This document shows, in pieces, positions 53,644 to 62,221 of a stretch of 64,000 nt of DNA. How positions within the stretch are numbered: position 1 is the stretch's first letter; each line of letters starts with the position of its first letter. The notes under the pieces were generated by a model. The model saw only the letters and a program-made list of their open reading frames with translations. It was not told the origin of the DNA and made no database searches. A program made the position numbers and the translations under genes. The DNA comes from DATMNI01 sp035570275 (GTDB taxonomy: Bacteria > Acidobacteriota > Terriglobia > Bryobacterales > Bryobacteraceae): NCBI GenBank assembly GCA_035570275.1, contig DATMNI010000078.1:5807-69806 (forward strand), read 5' to 3'.

Positions 53644-53685
53644 CCATGGCCGGGGCGTAACAGGAAAGGGCATGCCCGGCCATGG
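53644..53685. terminator. 11-bp perfect hairpin downstream of galK
   Basis: CCATGGCCGGG and CCCGGCCATGG flank 20 bases. It lies 30 bases past the galK stop, in the 151-base gap before the pgsA-like start. It lacks a T run on either side, so it may be an mRNA 3'-end stabiliser or a weak terminator rather than a full rho-independent one. The same gap has a 17-base imperfect tandem of GGGGTGTGGTGC at 53597-53630. Confidence 0.5.
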
Positions 53686-53714
53686 AGGACATTCTTCTCA
53701 CTTTGACTAGGTAG

Positions 53715-54896
53715 TCAGTTGCGCGCGGGGATTATCTCAAAATTCTTCACTTCCCCCGCGCCGGCTGACGGAGTGCAACTGTAAATCAGCGGAATCACGT
53801 GGAATTGCCGGTGGTAAGCCTGGGCGATTTGGCTGCGGAACCGGCCGGCCGCCTCATCGCGGAGCAGCGTGACCGTACAACCGCCGAAGCCGCCGCCAGT
53901 CATGCGCGAACCCAACACGCCTTCCATGCCGAGGGCGGCGTCCACCAGGAAGTCCAGTTCGGCACAACTCACCTGGTAGTCATGTTGCAGGCTGCGGTGC
54001 GAGTCGATCATCAGGCGGCCCATCAGTTCCAGATCGCCCGACAGGCTGGCATCCACGAAGCGATTTACGCGCGCATTTTCCGTGACCACGTGGCGGGCGC
54101 GGCGGGCGACGATTTCGGGCATCAGGTGCGCCGCTTGCGCCAGTTGCCCGGGCGCGACGTCGCGCAGGCTTTCGACGTGCGGGCTTTCGGCGTGCATGAC
54201 CGACACCGCCGCCGCGCATTCGGCCACGCGGTCCCGATAGGCCGACCCGGATAGCGCGTGCTTCACCATGCTGTTCACCGCCACGAACGTGACGCCGGGG
54301 GGCAGCGGCACCAGCCGGTGGCCCAGGCTGCGGCAATCGATCTCCACCGCCCGATGCTCCTGGCCGAAAACCGAAATGTACTGGTCCATGATTCCGCATG
54401 GCAGCCCCACGAAATCGCGCTCGGCGCGCTGGCAGAGGCGAGCCAGGTCCAGCGGCCGCATGCTCTGTCCGTTCACGGTGCGTCCGTTGAGGAACGCCAG
54501 CGCCGACGAAACCTCCAGCGCGGCCGAAGAACTCAGGCCGGCGCCTTCGGGCACCGTGCTGCGGATCAGCAGGTTGGCCGGTTCGATGCCGAAACCGGCC
54601 ATGGCCAGTTCGTGCGCAACCCCCATGGGGTAGTCGGTCCAATCGCCCGCGCGGGACAACCAGCCGGCATCGGCCGCGGTGAACTCACGCATCTCCTGGC
54701 GGTCTTCCGAGTAAATGCGGAGTTTGCCGCCGGTGCCCGGCGCGACGGCTACGTACGTGGCCAATTCCAGGGCCACGGGCAGCACGAAGCCCAGGTTGTA
54801 GTCGGTGTGGTCGCCGATCAGGTTGACCCGGCCAGGGGCGCGGAAGACACGCACGCCGGCGGCTGCGCCGAAGCGTTCGCCGAAACTGCGGATCAT
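53715..54896 (-). CDS. galK: galactokinase
   Basis: A 393-residue GHMP kinase that phosphorylates galactose at C1. Signatures are VFRAPGRVNLIGDHTDYNLG at the N-terminus (galactose-binding), GAGLSSSAALEVSSAL as the ATP loop and GSRMTGGGFGGCTVTLL at the C-terminus. An open frame runs upstream through a repeat element, but homology starts at MIRSFGERFG, start codon at 54896. The repeat begins four bases before that codon, so no ribosome site is present. It follows the sodium symporter and small membrane protein in the same direction, a galactose uptake and use unit. Confidence 0.93.
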   Translation of the reverse strand: MIRSFGERFGAAAGVRVFRAPGRVNLIGDHTDYNLGFVLPVALELATYVAVAPGTGGKLRIYSEDRQEMREFTAADAGWLSRAGDWTDYPMGVAHELAMAGFGIEPANLLIRSTVPEGAGLSSSAALEVSSALAFLNGRTVNGQSMRPLDLARLCQRAERDFVGLPCGIMDQYISVFGQEHRAVEIDCRSLGHRLVPLPPGVTFVAVNSMVKHALSGSAYRDRVAECAAAVSVMHAESPHVESLRDVAPGQLAQAAHLMPEIVARRARHVVTENARVNRFVDASLSGDLELMGRLMIDSHRSLQHDYQVSCAELDFLVDAALGMEGVLGSRMTGGGFGGCTVTLLRDEAAGRFRSQIAQAYHRQFHVIPLIYSCTPSAGAGEVKNFEIIPARN

Positions 54897-54900
54897 GGTT

Positions 54901-55179
54901 TGTGGGGCAGATTGGCAATCTGCGGCGGATTGGCAATCCGCCTCCCGCGTTGCTGAGGGTGCCTGAGGGACTCGCCGGGGCAAGCGGCCGGCAGATTGCC
55001 AATCCGCCGCACTCGCGAAGGTCGCTTGTGGAAGTTCGGCTGCGCGCCAACTCCCGGCGGGCGGATTGCCAATCCGCCGCAGCTTGCCAAGCTGCCCCAC
55101 ATAGGGCCACGGGCGACTTTCATCCTTCCCCCTGTGCGCCCGGCGCACATCGCGAACAGGTTAACAATCTGCCCCACAA
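54901..55179. repeat. palindromic intergenic repeat abutting the galK start codon
   Basis: Copy 7, the longest: TGTGGGGCAGATTGGCAATC, CGGCGGATTGGCAATCCGCC, the spacer, a right module with GCAGATTGCCAATCCGCCGC, the CGAAGGTCGCTTGTGGAAGT segment, another right module ending GCTGCCCCACA at 55101, and then a detached AGGTTAACAATCTGCCCCACA ending at 55179. Several modules are nested. It fills most of the gap between galK and the small membrane protein gene. Confidence 0.9.
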
Positions 55180-55191
55180 TAAGGTGCCCGA

Positions 55192-55389
55192 TCATGGTTG
55201 CTTATGAGCAGCCCGCCAGGCCAGCGCCAGCAGGAAGCTGCCGAAGGCCAGCATCGCGAAGCCGCAATAGAGGTTCACGTTGGCGTCCGTCAGCGCGGCC
55301 CGCTCGCCGGGTGTCAGGATGCCCATGCCTGCCAGAATCAGGCCGAGCAGCACGAAAAACGATCCCGAAGGGATTCTTAAATCCATCAT
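55192..55389 (-). CDS. small two-helix membrane protein downstream of the symporter
   Basis: A 65-residue protein with two hydrophobic helices (SFFVLLGLILAGMGILTP and LYCGFAMLAFGSFLLALAW). It starts one base after the symporter stop, so it is co-translated with it. Small 2-TM partners next to sodium-solute symporters are common in this group. A function as a stabilising subunit is inference from position. Confidence 0.65.
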   Translation of the reverse strand: MMDLRIPSGSFFVLLGLILAGMGILTPGERAALTDANVNLYCGFAMLAFGSFLLALAWRAAHKQP

Positions 55390-55390
55390 G

Positions 55391-57070
55391 TCAGGCGAAC
55401 CAGAAATTCAGTATCAAGGCCAAAGTTCCGATGGCAATTGCCAGGGGCACGGGGCGCTTGTACCAGCTTACGCCCTCATCGTGTTTGAGCGGTGTCAAAC
55501 TGTAGACCAGCCCCACCAGTTCCTTCTCGGGCCGCGGCTGGGTTGCCAGGCTGACCACGATGGTCGTGGTGAAACAAACGGTCCAGGCCATGATCGCGAT
55601 CCAGAAATTCTGCGCCATCGAGGAAGGGAAGTGGTGCACCTGGCCGAGCCAGCCGCCCTTGCCTTCGGCTACCGTGAAGCCGTGGGTGAGGGCGGCGGCG
55701 CAGGTGCCGCTGAGCAGCCCGAAGAAGGCGCCGTGGCCGGTGGCCCGCTTCCAGAACATGCCCAAAAGGAAAGTGCCGAACAGCGGCGCGTTCACGAAGC
55801 TGAAAACCAGTTGCAGCAGATCGTTGATGCTGTTGTAACTCTGCGCCAGGTAGGCCGTGCAGATGGAGAGCGCCACCCCGACGATGGTAGTCATGCGGCC
55901 CACCGTCAGGTAATGGTGGTCGGGCCGGCCGGGCCGGATGTACGTCTGGTAAATGTCGTAGGTGAAAACCGTGTTGAAGGCCGTCACGTTGCCGGCCATG
56001 CCGGACATGAAAGACGCCATTAGCCCCGTGAGCCCCACGCCCAGCATGCCGGCCGGGTAGAACTTGCCCATCAAAGTGGTCAGCACCTGGTCGTAATCGG
56101 GGCCGCCGTTCTTCATCGGCAGGCTGTAGCCCACGTCCATCTGGGAAAGCGCCAGAGCCGCGATGCCGGGCACGATCACGATGAACGGCATCATCATTTT
56201 GGGCAGCGCCGCGATCACCGGCGTGCGCCGCGAGGCCGACATCGAATTGGCCGCCATGGCGCGCTGGATCACCAGGAAATCCGTACACCAGTAGCCGAAC
56301 GACATCACGAAGCCCAGCCCCGCCACCAGGCCGAAGACCTCGATGCCCATGGGGTTATCGGCGGTGTGGGCCACATACTTCCAACTGTGCACCATCACGT
56401 CGCCGTTCTGCCCGGTAGGAAGTGTCATAGTGCTGAGGCGCGCCGACATGCCGGCCCATCCGCCGGCCTTCGCCACTGCCATGATGGCCAGCGGCGAGAA
56501 GCCGAAGACGATCAGAAAAAACTGCAGCACCTCATTGTAGATGGCGCTGGTGAGCCCGCCCAGAAACGTATAAGCCAGCACAATGGCGGCCGAGCATAGC
56601 ACCGAGGTGGTGAAACTCCAACCCAGCACCAGCTTCATCAGCAGGCCCAGCGCGTACATGGAAATGCCCGACGAGAAGATGGTCATGCCGGCGAAGCTGA
56701 GGGCGTTGAGGCCGCGCGTCTTTTCGTCGAACCGCAGCTTGAGATACTCCGGCACCGAGCGCGCCCGGCTGCCGTAATAAAACGGCATCATGAAGAGCCC
56801 CACGAAGATCATGGCGGGCACCGCGCCCACCCAATAGAAGTGCGCGGTGATAATGCCGTATTTGGCGCCGTTTCCCGACATCCCGACCAGTTCCTGCGCC
56901 CCCAGATTGGCGGCCAGGAAGGCCAGGCTGGTGATCCAGACGGGGACGGAATGGCCGGATGTCAGGAAGTCGCCGCTGGTTGAGATCTTCTTGCGCAGCA
57001 TCCATCCGATGCCGAGGACAAAGGCGAAATACAGCGCCAGAATGAAGTAGTCAATGGCTGCCAGTTTCAA
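55391..57070 (-). CDS. sodium:solute symporter (SSS family, SGLT-like)
   Basis: A 559-residue transporter with 13-14 TM helices of the SSS family. Typical blocks are YFAFVLGIGWMLRKK, LGAQELVGMSGNGAKYG, FYYGSRARSVPEYLKLRF and a conserved GLTGLMASFMSGMAGNVTAFN segment that contributes to the Na2 site. Its downstream partner is galK, so galactose is the probable substrate, as in the Vibrio vSGLT protein; the link is by context. The 174-base upstream gap holds GTTTC-7-GAAAC at 57089-57105, a possible operator. Confidence 0.92.
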   Translation of the reverse strand: MKLAAIDYFILALYFAFVLGIGWMLRKKISTSGDFLTSGHSVPVWITSLAFLAANLGAQELVGMSGNGAKYGIITAHFYWVGAVPAMIFVGLFMMPFYYGSRARSVPEYLKLRFDEKTRGLNALSFAGMTIFSSGISMYALGLLMKLVLGWSFTTSVLCSAAIVLAYTFLGGLTSAIYNEVLQFFLIVFGFSPLAIMAVAKAGGWAGMSARLSTMTLPTGQNGDVMVHSWKYVAHTADNPMGIEVFGLVAGLGFVMSFGYWCTDFLVIQRAMAANSMSASRRTPVIAALPKMMMPFIVIVPGIAALALSQMDVGYSLPMKNGGPDYDQVLTTLMGKFYPAGMLGVGLTGLMASFMSGMAGNVTAFNTVFTYDIYQTYIRPGRPDHHYLTVGRMTTIVGVALSICTAYLAQSYNSINDLLQLVFSFVNAPLFGTFLLGMFWKRATGHGAFFGLLSGTCAAALTHGFTVAEGKGGWLGQVHHFPSSMAQNFWIAIMAWTVCFTTTIVVSLATQPRPEKELVGLVYSLTPLKHDEGVSWYKRPVPLAIAIGTLALILNFWFA

Positions 57071-57181
57071 GGATGGACCTCTGAATCGAACGTAGTTTCA
57101 GATTCGGAAACCTGAGTCTATCACAGGCACCTGCGCTCGGCTGGACAGGCCGGTGGGGGGGCCAGGAGCAGTGGACTCGGC

Positions 57182-57206
57182 ATTCGATCAACGAATCGAA
57201 TAAAAT
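57182..57206 (+). promoter_or_regulatory. operator and -10 of the ParD-like antitoxin operon
   Basis: ATTCGATCAACGAATCGAAT is a perfect 7-base inverted repeat with a 6-base spacer, and TAAAAT at 57201-57206 makes a -10 overlapping its right edge. It is 39 bases upstream of the antitoxin start. The arrangement fits autorepression by the antitoxin. Confidence 0.5.
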
Positions 57207-57244
57207 GAATTCCGTAGGAACCAAAGCAGCGGAGGCGCCTGTTT

Positions 57245-57538
57245 ATGGGCATTGATCTCTCTGACAAGAACGGAGCGCGGCTGATCGCGACGGCTCAGGC
57301 GAAAGGCATCTCGGTTGACGCTTACGTGGAACGCTTGATGAACGAGCGGGACGAGGTAGCGGATATCGTTGAGCAGGCCGCCTCACGGGTTACCGCTCTT
57401 TCGCCGGAAGAGACCTGCGCCAAGATCGAGCGAGGCTTCTTACAGTCAGAACGCGGCGAGGCGGTTGACGGCGAAACGTTCTCGGCAGGACTCCTGGCCG
57501 ACCTGGATGATCCGGAGCATAAACGGCGAACCGGATGA
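57245..57538 (+). CDS. ParD-like antitoxin
   Basis: A 97-residue protein. The N-terminal half (ARLIATAQAKGISVDAYVERLM) looks like a ribbon-helix-helix DNA-binding unit, and the C-terminal part has KIERGFLQSERGEAVDGETF, a phrase common in antitoxins of ParE toxins. Its stop overlaps the start of a truncated ParE gene (ATGA at 57535). The frame is intact although the toxin is not. Confidence 0.7.
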   Translation: MGIDLSDKNGARLIATAQAKGISVDAYVERLMNERDEVADIVEQAASRVTALSPEETCAKIERGFLQSERGEAVDGETFSAGLLADLDDPEHKRRTG

Positions 57539-57705
57539 GCCGTTATGTCCTGACGGACGAAGCCCAGGACGACCTGATACGGATTCGCGAATACGTTCTG
57601 CAAGCGGGCGCGATCTGGAGCAATTGCTCAAAGAGCGGTGACGCCTATGCGAAGTGTTCGTGGACTGTTCAATCCCGACGACGCATTATGCGGCGCCAGC
57701 AGTAA
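57535..57705 (+). pseudogene. truncated ParE/RelE-type toxin
   Basis: The first 26 codons read MSRYVLTDEAQDDLIRIREY and VLQAGA, the beginning of a ParE-type gyrase-inhibiting toxin. After about 57612 the sequence has no further ParE features and it runs to a chance stop at 57705. A normal ParE is ~95-100 residues, so the toxin core is lost. The DNA just after it is a decayed symporter fragment. Confidence 0.75.
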
Positions 57706-57842
57706 GGTCGCGCCGGTGAGACTGCTCAGAATCGCGTAAGCCCCCACAATCGCGGCCGACAAGAATGCCGGCGAAGCTGAGGCCGCGTCTCTTCGTCGAC
57801 CCCCCAGGTTGAGATCTCCGGCACCGGACGCGCCCGGCTGCA
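57703..57842 (-). pseudogene. degenerate fragment of a second SSS symporter gene
   Basis: By eye, 57764-57840 aligns with 56684-56771 of the symporter gene (shared ATGCCGGCGAAGCTGAG, then GGCCGCG, TCTTCGTCGA, GAGAT-CTCCGGCACCG and GCGCCCGGCTG), and 57706-57760 aligns with 56545-56600, with about 85 bases missing between. Small insertions and deletions break every frame. It is the relic of a paralogous copy in the same orientation. Confidence 0.7.
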
Positions 57843-57891
57843 AGGCGGCAACCTCATGATATCGACAACGTATATACGCTACAATTCGATC

Positions 57892-58172
57892 GTGGCCAAC
57901 GGAATCGAGTTCGATTGGGATGAGGAGAACACGAAACACCTGGCGGCCCACAAAGTAACGCCTTCCGAATTCGAGCAGGTGATGAACAACGATCCGTTGG
58001 ACCGGGATTAGAACTGATCGACAACGAAGAGCGGTATCGCTGCGTCGGCCTCACGAGTGGAAGCCGCTTGTTGTCGGTAGCATGGACGGTGCGTAATGGC
58101 AGGGTTCGCGCCGTCACCGCATTTCAGGCTGGTGTCTCGGACACGAAGGCTTTTCTAGAAAGATCCCGATGA
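57892..58172 (+). pseudogene. BrnT-type toxin gene with a frameshift
   Basis: From GTG 57892 the frame reads VANGIEFDWDEENTKHLAAH then KVTPSEFEQVMNNDPLDRD and stops. In another frame the family sequence goes on at once: LELIDNEERYRCVGLTSGSR, then LLSVAWTVRNGRVRAVTAF, ending at 58172 as TGA overlapping the brnA start. A single lost base near 58008 explains it. Restored length (~93 residues) is normal for BrnT (DUF497) ribonuclease toxins. A -10-like TACAAT lies just before the start. An in-frame ATG also exists at 57856. Confidence 0.8.
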
Positions 58173-58501
58173 AGAACCAAACCAAACGCATCGTACCGAA
58201 GTTTGCCACTGAGGCGGAGGAAGCGGACTGGTGGTACAAGAACCGCGAAGTTCATGGCAAAGAGCTTCTGGCCGCCGTAAGGAGTGGCGAAGCGCAGATA
58301 TTGACAAGGGAAAAACTGCTGGCGCGCATCCAGGCGTCCAAGGCCAAAGAGCCGGCCCGCGTGATTTCGCTGCGGGTTTCGGCAGCGGACCTGGCGATGG
58401 CCCGGAGGCAGGCAGAGCAAAAGGGACTTCCCTATCAGACGTTCATCAAATCGCTGCTGCACGAAACGCTCGCGGAGCGTGAGAAGCGAAAGGTAGGATA
58501 G
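58169..58501 (+). CDS. BrnA-type CopG-family antitoxin
   Basis: A 110-residue antitoxin. The N-terminal VPKFATEAEEADWWYKNREV is the toxin-wrapping segment of BrnA-like proteins, and the C-terminal RVISLRVSAADLAMARRQAEQKGLPYQ is a ribbon-helix-helix DNA-binding domain. It overlaps the (broken) BrnT gene by four bases, in the usual toxin-first order of the brnTA family. It appears intact. Confidence 0.85.
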   Translation: MKNQTKRIVPKFATEAEEADWWYKNREVHGKELLAAVRSGEAQILTREKLLARIQASKAKEPARVISLRVSAADLAMARRQAEQKGLPYQTFIKSLLHETLAEREKRKVG

Positions 58502-58591
58502 ACAGCAGACTTGGGTCGGGTAAGAACGATGCCGGGAATGGCACCGGCGCCGGCGAGGGAGGAGTTCGAAAAAAGCGGGCCTGACGCCCGG

Positions 58592-59671
58592 CTACTGGCC
58601 GGTGGCGGCGAAGGTGGTTTCGTGCAGATCTTTCTGGTCGAGCGCCAGGGGGCGGGGCAGCAGGATCAATACACGGGCTCCGCGGCCGGGCTCGGAATCG
58701 AAGAGGCACAGACCGCCCAGGTGTCGCGCTCGTTCCTGAATCCCCAGCATGCCCATGCCTTTCTTGTAGCGGGTATCGAACCCGCGGCCGTCGTCCTGGA
58801 TCTCCAGGCGGACCCGCCCCGGGTCCTGGCGCAAGGTGACATGCGCGTGCGTGGCCCTGGCATGGCGCGCCGCGTTGTGCAGCGTTTCCTGGACCACACG
58901 ATAGATACAGGTGCGATAGTCGTCCGAAAGCAGGTTGAATTCCTCATCGGCGTCAACCGTCACCGTCATACCGGTGCGGCGCGACACTTCACGGGCTTGC
59001 CACTTCAGGGCTGGGACCAGGCCCAGGTCGTCGAGCATGTAGGGGCGCAACAAGAGCCCCATGTCGCGCACCACGGCCTCATGGCCTCGAACCAACTCCA
59101 CGATTCGCTTGAGCAGAGCCTGCGCGGAATCCTCCGGCGGCAGCTTGGCCTCGAGGTTGTGGAGCTCTATCAGCAGCACCGCCATGCCTTGGCCGATGTG
59201 GTCATGGAGTTCGCGCGCGATGCTCTTACGCTCCTCCTCCTGCGCTTGCAGCAAGCGGGTAGAAAGGCCTTCCACCAGACGCCTCTCGGCGAGGTCTTCG
59301 ATGGCGCGCACGATCGCCGGGCCCAGGCGGCCCAGCCTGTCCTTCAGCAGATAATCGGACGCGCCGTGCTTCATACACTCCACGGCCACTTCCTCGCTGA
59401 TGGCTCCGCTGACGACAATAAATGGAACGTCAAGGCGGCTGGCGCGGAACAGTTCGAGCGCGCGCAGCGCATTCCACCCGGGCAGGTTGTAGTCGGAAAG
59501 GACAACATCGATACCCGGTTTCAACTGCGCCACAAAATCCGCCTCGGTATCGACGCGCCGGCAATCCGGGCGGAAGCCGGCGCTGCTCAAGGTGTGCGCC
59601 AGGATCTCGAAATCCGGAAGGTCATCCTCGATCACGAGCGCTGTCAGGGGCTTGCCGAACGTTTTCGCCAT
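58592..59671 (-). CDS. hybrid response regulator / HisKA_3-type histidine kinase
   Basis: A 359-residue protein: a receiver domain first (ALVIEDDLPD acid pocket, phospho-acceptor Asp60 in VVLSDYNLPG, conserved Lys in YLLKDRLG), then a NarL-type kinase core. The phospho-His is in ARELHDHIGQGMAVLL, the N-box is VVQETLHNAARHA and the G-box has DDGRGFD and GMGMLGIQERA. No TM helices, so it is cytoplasmic. The gene lies alone with a 250-base gap to the next signalling pair on the same strand. The cognate input may be the neighbouring membrane kinase. Confidence 0.92.
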   Translation of the reverse strand: MAKTFGKPLTALVIEDDLPDFEILAHTLSSAGFRPDCRRVDTEADFVAQLKPGIDVVLSDYNLPGWNALRALELFRASRLDVPFIVVSGAISEEVAVECMKHGASDYLLKDRLGRLGPAIVRAIEDLAERRLVEGLSTRLLQAQEEERKSIARELHDHIGQGMAVLLIELHNLEAKLPPEDSAQALLKRIVELVRGHEAVVRDMGLLLRPYMLDDLGLVPALKWQAREVSRRTGMTVTVDADEEFNLLSDDYRTCIYRVVQETLHNAARHARATHAHVTLRQDPGRVRLEIQDDGRGFDTRYKKGMGMLGIQERARHLGGLCLFDSEPGRGARVLILLPRPLALDQKDLHETTFAATGQ

Positions 59672-59923
59672 GTTGGAACTTTCCCCTTCCGCGGCCTCGG
59701 ATACGAGGGTATCCAGGGCTTGAGCCCCTGGCTCCTCTACCTAAAGTCCAATGAAGCTCCCTAACAGTGCTCCCGGCCCTATCTTAACATTCGGCTGATT
59801 GACTCGCAAGAAGCCCAATTAGACTTCCGTTAACTTATGTTGCCGAGGCAGGGGAGGAAAGGAGAGACAGCATGGCGCAAAATTGCTTCCAGGGATTTAT
59901 GTTTGGCCGGCACCGGCCGGGCT

Positions 59924-60370
59924 TCAAATTGTGACGGGCGTGGATTGATTTACACCTAGCCAGTAGGACCCCATTTCGCGAATGGTCTTCTGAAACTGAG
60001 CGAAATCCACCGGTTTTTGAATGTAGCTGTTGGCTCCCAGTTGATATCCCTCGATCAGGTCCCTTTCCTCGCGCGAAGAAGTCAGGATCACGACTGGAAT
60101 GCCCTTGGTGCGCGGGTCCGCCTTAATTGCCTGGAGCACCTGGAGACCGCCGATCTTAGGGAGCTTAAGATCCAGCAGGATCAACCGCGGCGGAATGGCC
60201 TCGCGCGCGGCGTGAGCCCCTCGACAGAAGATATAATCCAGCGCTTCCTGGCCGTCTCTGACCACATAGATCGGGTTGGTAATGCGCGCCTCGGCGAACG
60301 TGTGAAGAGTTAGTTCCACATCGTCGGGATCGTCCTCGACCAGCAAAACCACTAATTCCCCATATTTCAT
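59924..60370 (-). CDS. single-domain response regulator (Rcp1-like)
   Basis: A 148-residue CheY-like receiver of the Rcp1 type: VVLLVEDDPDDVELTLHTF, phospho-acceptor Asp67 in LILLDLKLPKIGG, VVILTSSREERD and the Lys in YIQKPVDFAQF. No output domain. Its ATG (60370) overlaps the stop of the histidine kinase gene; the longer open frame upstream is inside the kinase. Such regulators often take phosphate from a bacteriophytochrome or membrane kinase encoded beside them. Confidence 0.92.
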   Translation of the reverse strand: MKYGELVVLLVEDDPDDVELTLHTFAEARITNPIYVVRDGQEALDYIFCRGAHAAREAIPPRLILLDLKLPKIGGLQVLQAIKADPRTKGIPVVILTSSREERDLIEGYQLGANSYIQKPVDFAQFQKTIREMGSYWLGVNQSTPVTI

Positions 60371-61851
60371 GAGTGCCTCACTTCGGAATTCCGGCCCTCT
60401 TCCGGGGCCTGTCCCAAAGCGAAATAAAAAGTCGCGCCACGGCCGATCTCCGATTCGGCCCACACGCGGCCGCCGTGCTTATGAATCACCCGTTGCACCG
60501 TCGCCAAGCCTACGCCTACCCCCTCGAACTCCTCGCGCCGGTGCAGCCGCTGGAAAATGCCGAACAGCTTGTCGACGTACCGCATATCGAAGCCGACCCC
60601 GTTGTCGCGCACGTAAACCACGGGCGTTTCCTTACCGGGCGTTACCTTACCGGTGATTTCCTTGCCGGCGATTTCCTTGCCGGCGATCTGGCCGATCTCA
60701 ATCACGGCGGGCTTACTGTCGCGGGTGAACTTGATCGCATTCGACAACAGATTCACCATAACATGCCTGAGGAGGGCCGGGTCGCACTCCAACATCGGCA
60801 ATTCGCCGATGCGCAGATCGATCTCGCGTGCTTCCATGGCGGGCTTGAGGATCTCGAGGGTTTCGTCAACCAGGCTCCGCAGGTTGGTGGGCCGCCTGTC
60901 GACATCTTTCCTCCCCAATCGTGAAAACTCCAGCAGATCGTCGATCATGCGGCCCATCTGCTGCGCGCCATAGCGGATACGGTCCACGGCGCGCATTCCT
61001 AACGGAGTCAACTGATCCGCCGATTCATCCACCAGGATCTTCGAGAAGCCGTCAATGTGCCGGAGGGGGGCGCGCAGGTCATGCGATACCGAGTACGTGA
61101 AGGCCTCGAGTTCCTTGTTGACCTCGGTGAGTTCCCCAATCCGCTCCTCCAGTTCGCGATTGAGAACCTGGATGGCCTGGCCGGCTGCCTCCGTTTCCGC
61201 CACCACGCGCGCCAGCAGGAACGCGCTGATCGGCGCCAGCAACAAGCTGATCAGGGCCTCTATAATGGTCAACCTCTTGGCGGTAACCACCGATTCCTGG
61301 ATCCGCCGGGCCGCCTCATTGGCCTCTCCCAGGTTGTGTAGCGTGGACGCGTGAAGCGCCTCCAGGAAGGCTCTGGACTGCGGTTCGAACACCTTTTGAA
61401 GATCCACCTGGGCGGCGGCGGAGGTAGTCTCCCGGCTCAATCGAAGTACCTGCTCGACCGCTGCCAAAAAAGGGGGGCGCGTGGCTATCACCTTATTGAA
61501 TAAGGGCCGCTCGATGTCGCCAAATGGCGTATTCCCGTAGCGTTCCAGCAGGGTGGATGTATTCGCCGTGATGGACTGGATCTGCGATTCGATCCGGCGC
61601 TTCTCCGCCGGGTCGTTGGATACTATGTGCTGTTGGATTAAGAGCGACTTCCGGTATGTGTAGAGCTCGATCTGCGTGGTATAGCTGAGCCCCGGCATGG
61701 AGTCCGTGGCGATCAGCCGGGCGCGGTCTTCGATACCGGTCAACCGGAGAATCCCGGACATCCCCAGAGTCACGATGCCTAGAACCGCGGCGCAAAGACC
61801 AACAACGATACGCTGATATGCCGTCCTATTCTTCATCCCGGTCTTCTCCAA
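60367..61851 (-). CDS. membrane sensor histidine kinase with four-helix periplasmic domain
   Basis: A 494-residue kinase. TM1 (VVGLCAAVLGIVTLGMSGIL) is followed by a ~150-residue helical sensor of the 4HB/MCP kind, TM2 (TIIEALISLLLAPISAFLLA), a coiled coil, HisKA (FTYSVSHDLRAPLRHIDGF) and the ATPase (N-box VMVNLLSNAIKFT, G1 DNGVGFD, G2 GVGVGLAT). Between N-box and G1 there is an odd in-frame repeat (AGKEIAGKEITGK). It is coupled to the response regulator by ATGA. Confidence 0.92.
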   Translation of the reverse strand: MEKTGMKNRTAYQRIVVGLCAAVLGIVTLGMSGILRLTGIEDRARLIATDSMPGLSYTTQIELYTYRKSLLIQQHIVSNDPAEKRRIESQIQSITANTSTLLERYGNTPFGDIERPLFNKVIATRPPFLAAVEQVLRLSRETTSAAAQVDLQKVFEPQSRAFLEALHASTLHNLGEANEAARRIQESVVTAKRLTIIEALISLLLAPISAFLLARVVAETEAAGQAIQVLNRELEERIGELTEVNKELEAFTYSVSHDLRAPLRHIDGFSKILVDESADQLTPLGMRAVDRIRYGAQQMGRMIDDLLEFSRLGRKDVDRRPTNLRSLVDETLEILKPAMEAREIDLRIGELPMLECDPALLRHVMVNLLSNAIKFTRDSKPAVIEIGQIAGKEIAGKEITGKVTPGKETPVVYVRDNGVGFDMRYVDKLFGIFQRLHRREEFEGVGVGLATVQRVIHKHGGRVWAESEIGRGATFYFALGQAPEEGRNSEVRHS

Positions 61852-62221
61852 ACCAAATGTCTGGGTTTAGAATTCGCCTTACCGGCGTATCGCGGCTGCG
61901 CGCAACGGATTGCCGGCTTATCGCCTCGACCAAAAACGCTTTGCCTCACGCTAAGCGCTGGCTGGGTGACAGACGACAAAAGGCGATGGTCTGTCCCACC
62001 TCCGGCCACCGGCCATCCACCGGATTCGGGGAGCAAAAGTAATTACCCTCTCATTATGTCATTATTCACCGCGCGGACAGCGGTTAATCCTGGCCGGAAT
62101 CCGGAAGCCGCCTCTGCCGGCACCCTCCCATAGCAATGTCAACGAGGCCATCAGAGCCATGACCGTGAGGGAGTGGCCGCCTCTCCGCCGCGGGGCACTT
62201 TGCGACAGAATCTATCTCAAT
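61852..62221. other. 370-base intergenic region with one imperfect hairpin
   Basis: This separates the kinase gene from the glycosyltransferase, both minus strand. No gene is supported. ACAGACGA-N10-TGGTCTGT at 61969-61994 resembles the perfect hairpin upstream of the IS110 transposase (63659-63684), including the flanking GTGACAGACGACA bases, so it may be a relic of another copy of that element. Confidence 0.45.

Noticed and set aside
54897..55148. Upstream extension of the galK frame through the repeat
   Set aside because: Encoded sequence is the translated palindromic element; galactokinases start at the equivalent of 54896.
58511..59764. 417-codon plus-strand open frame over the hybrid kinase
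   Set aside because: The minus strand encodes a receiver and kinase with all motifs; the plus frame shows none.
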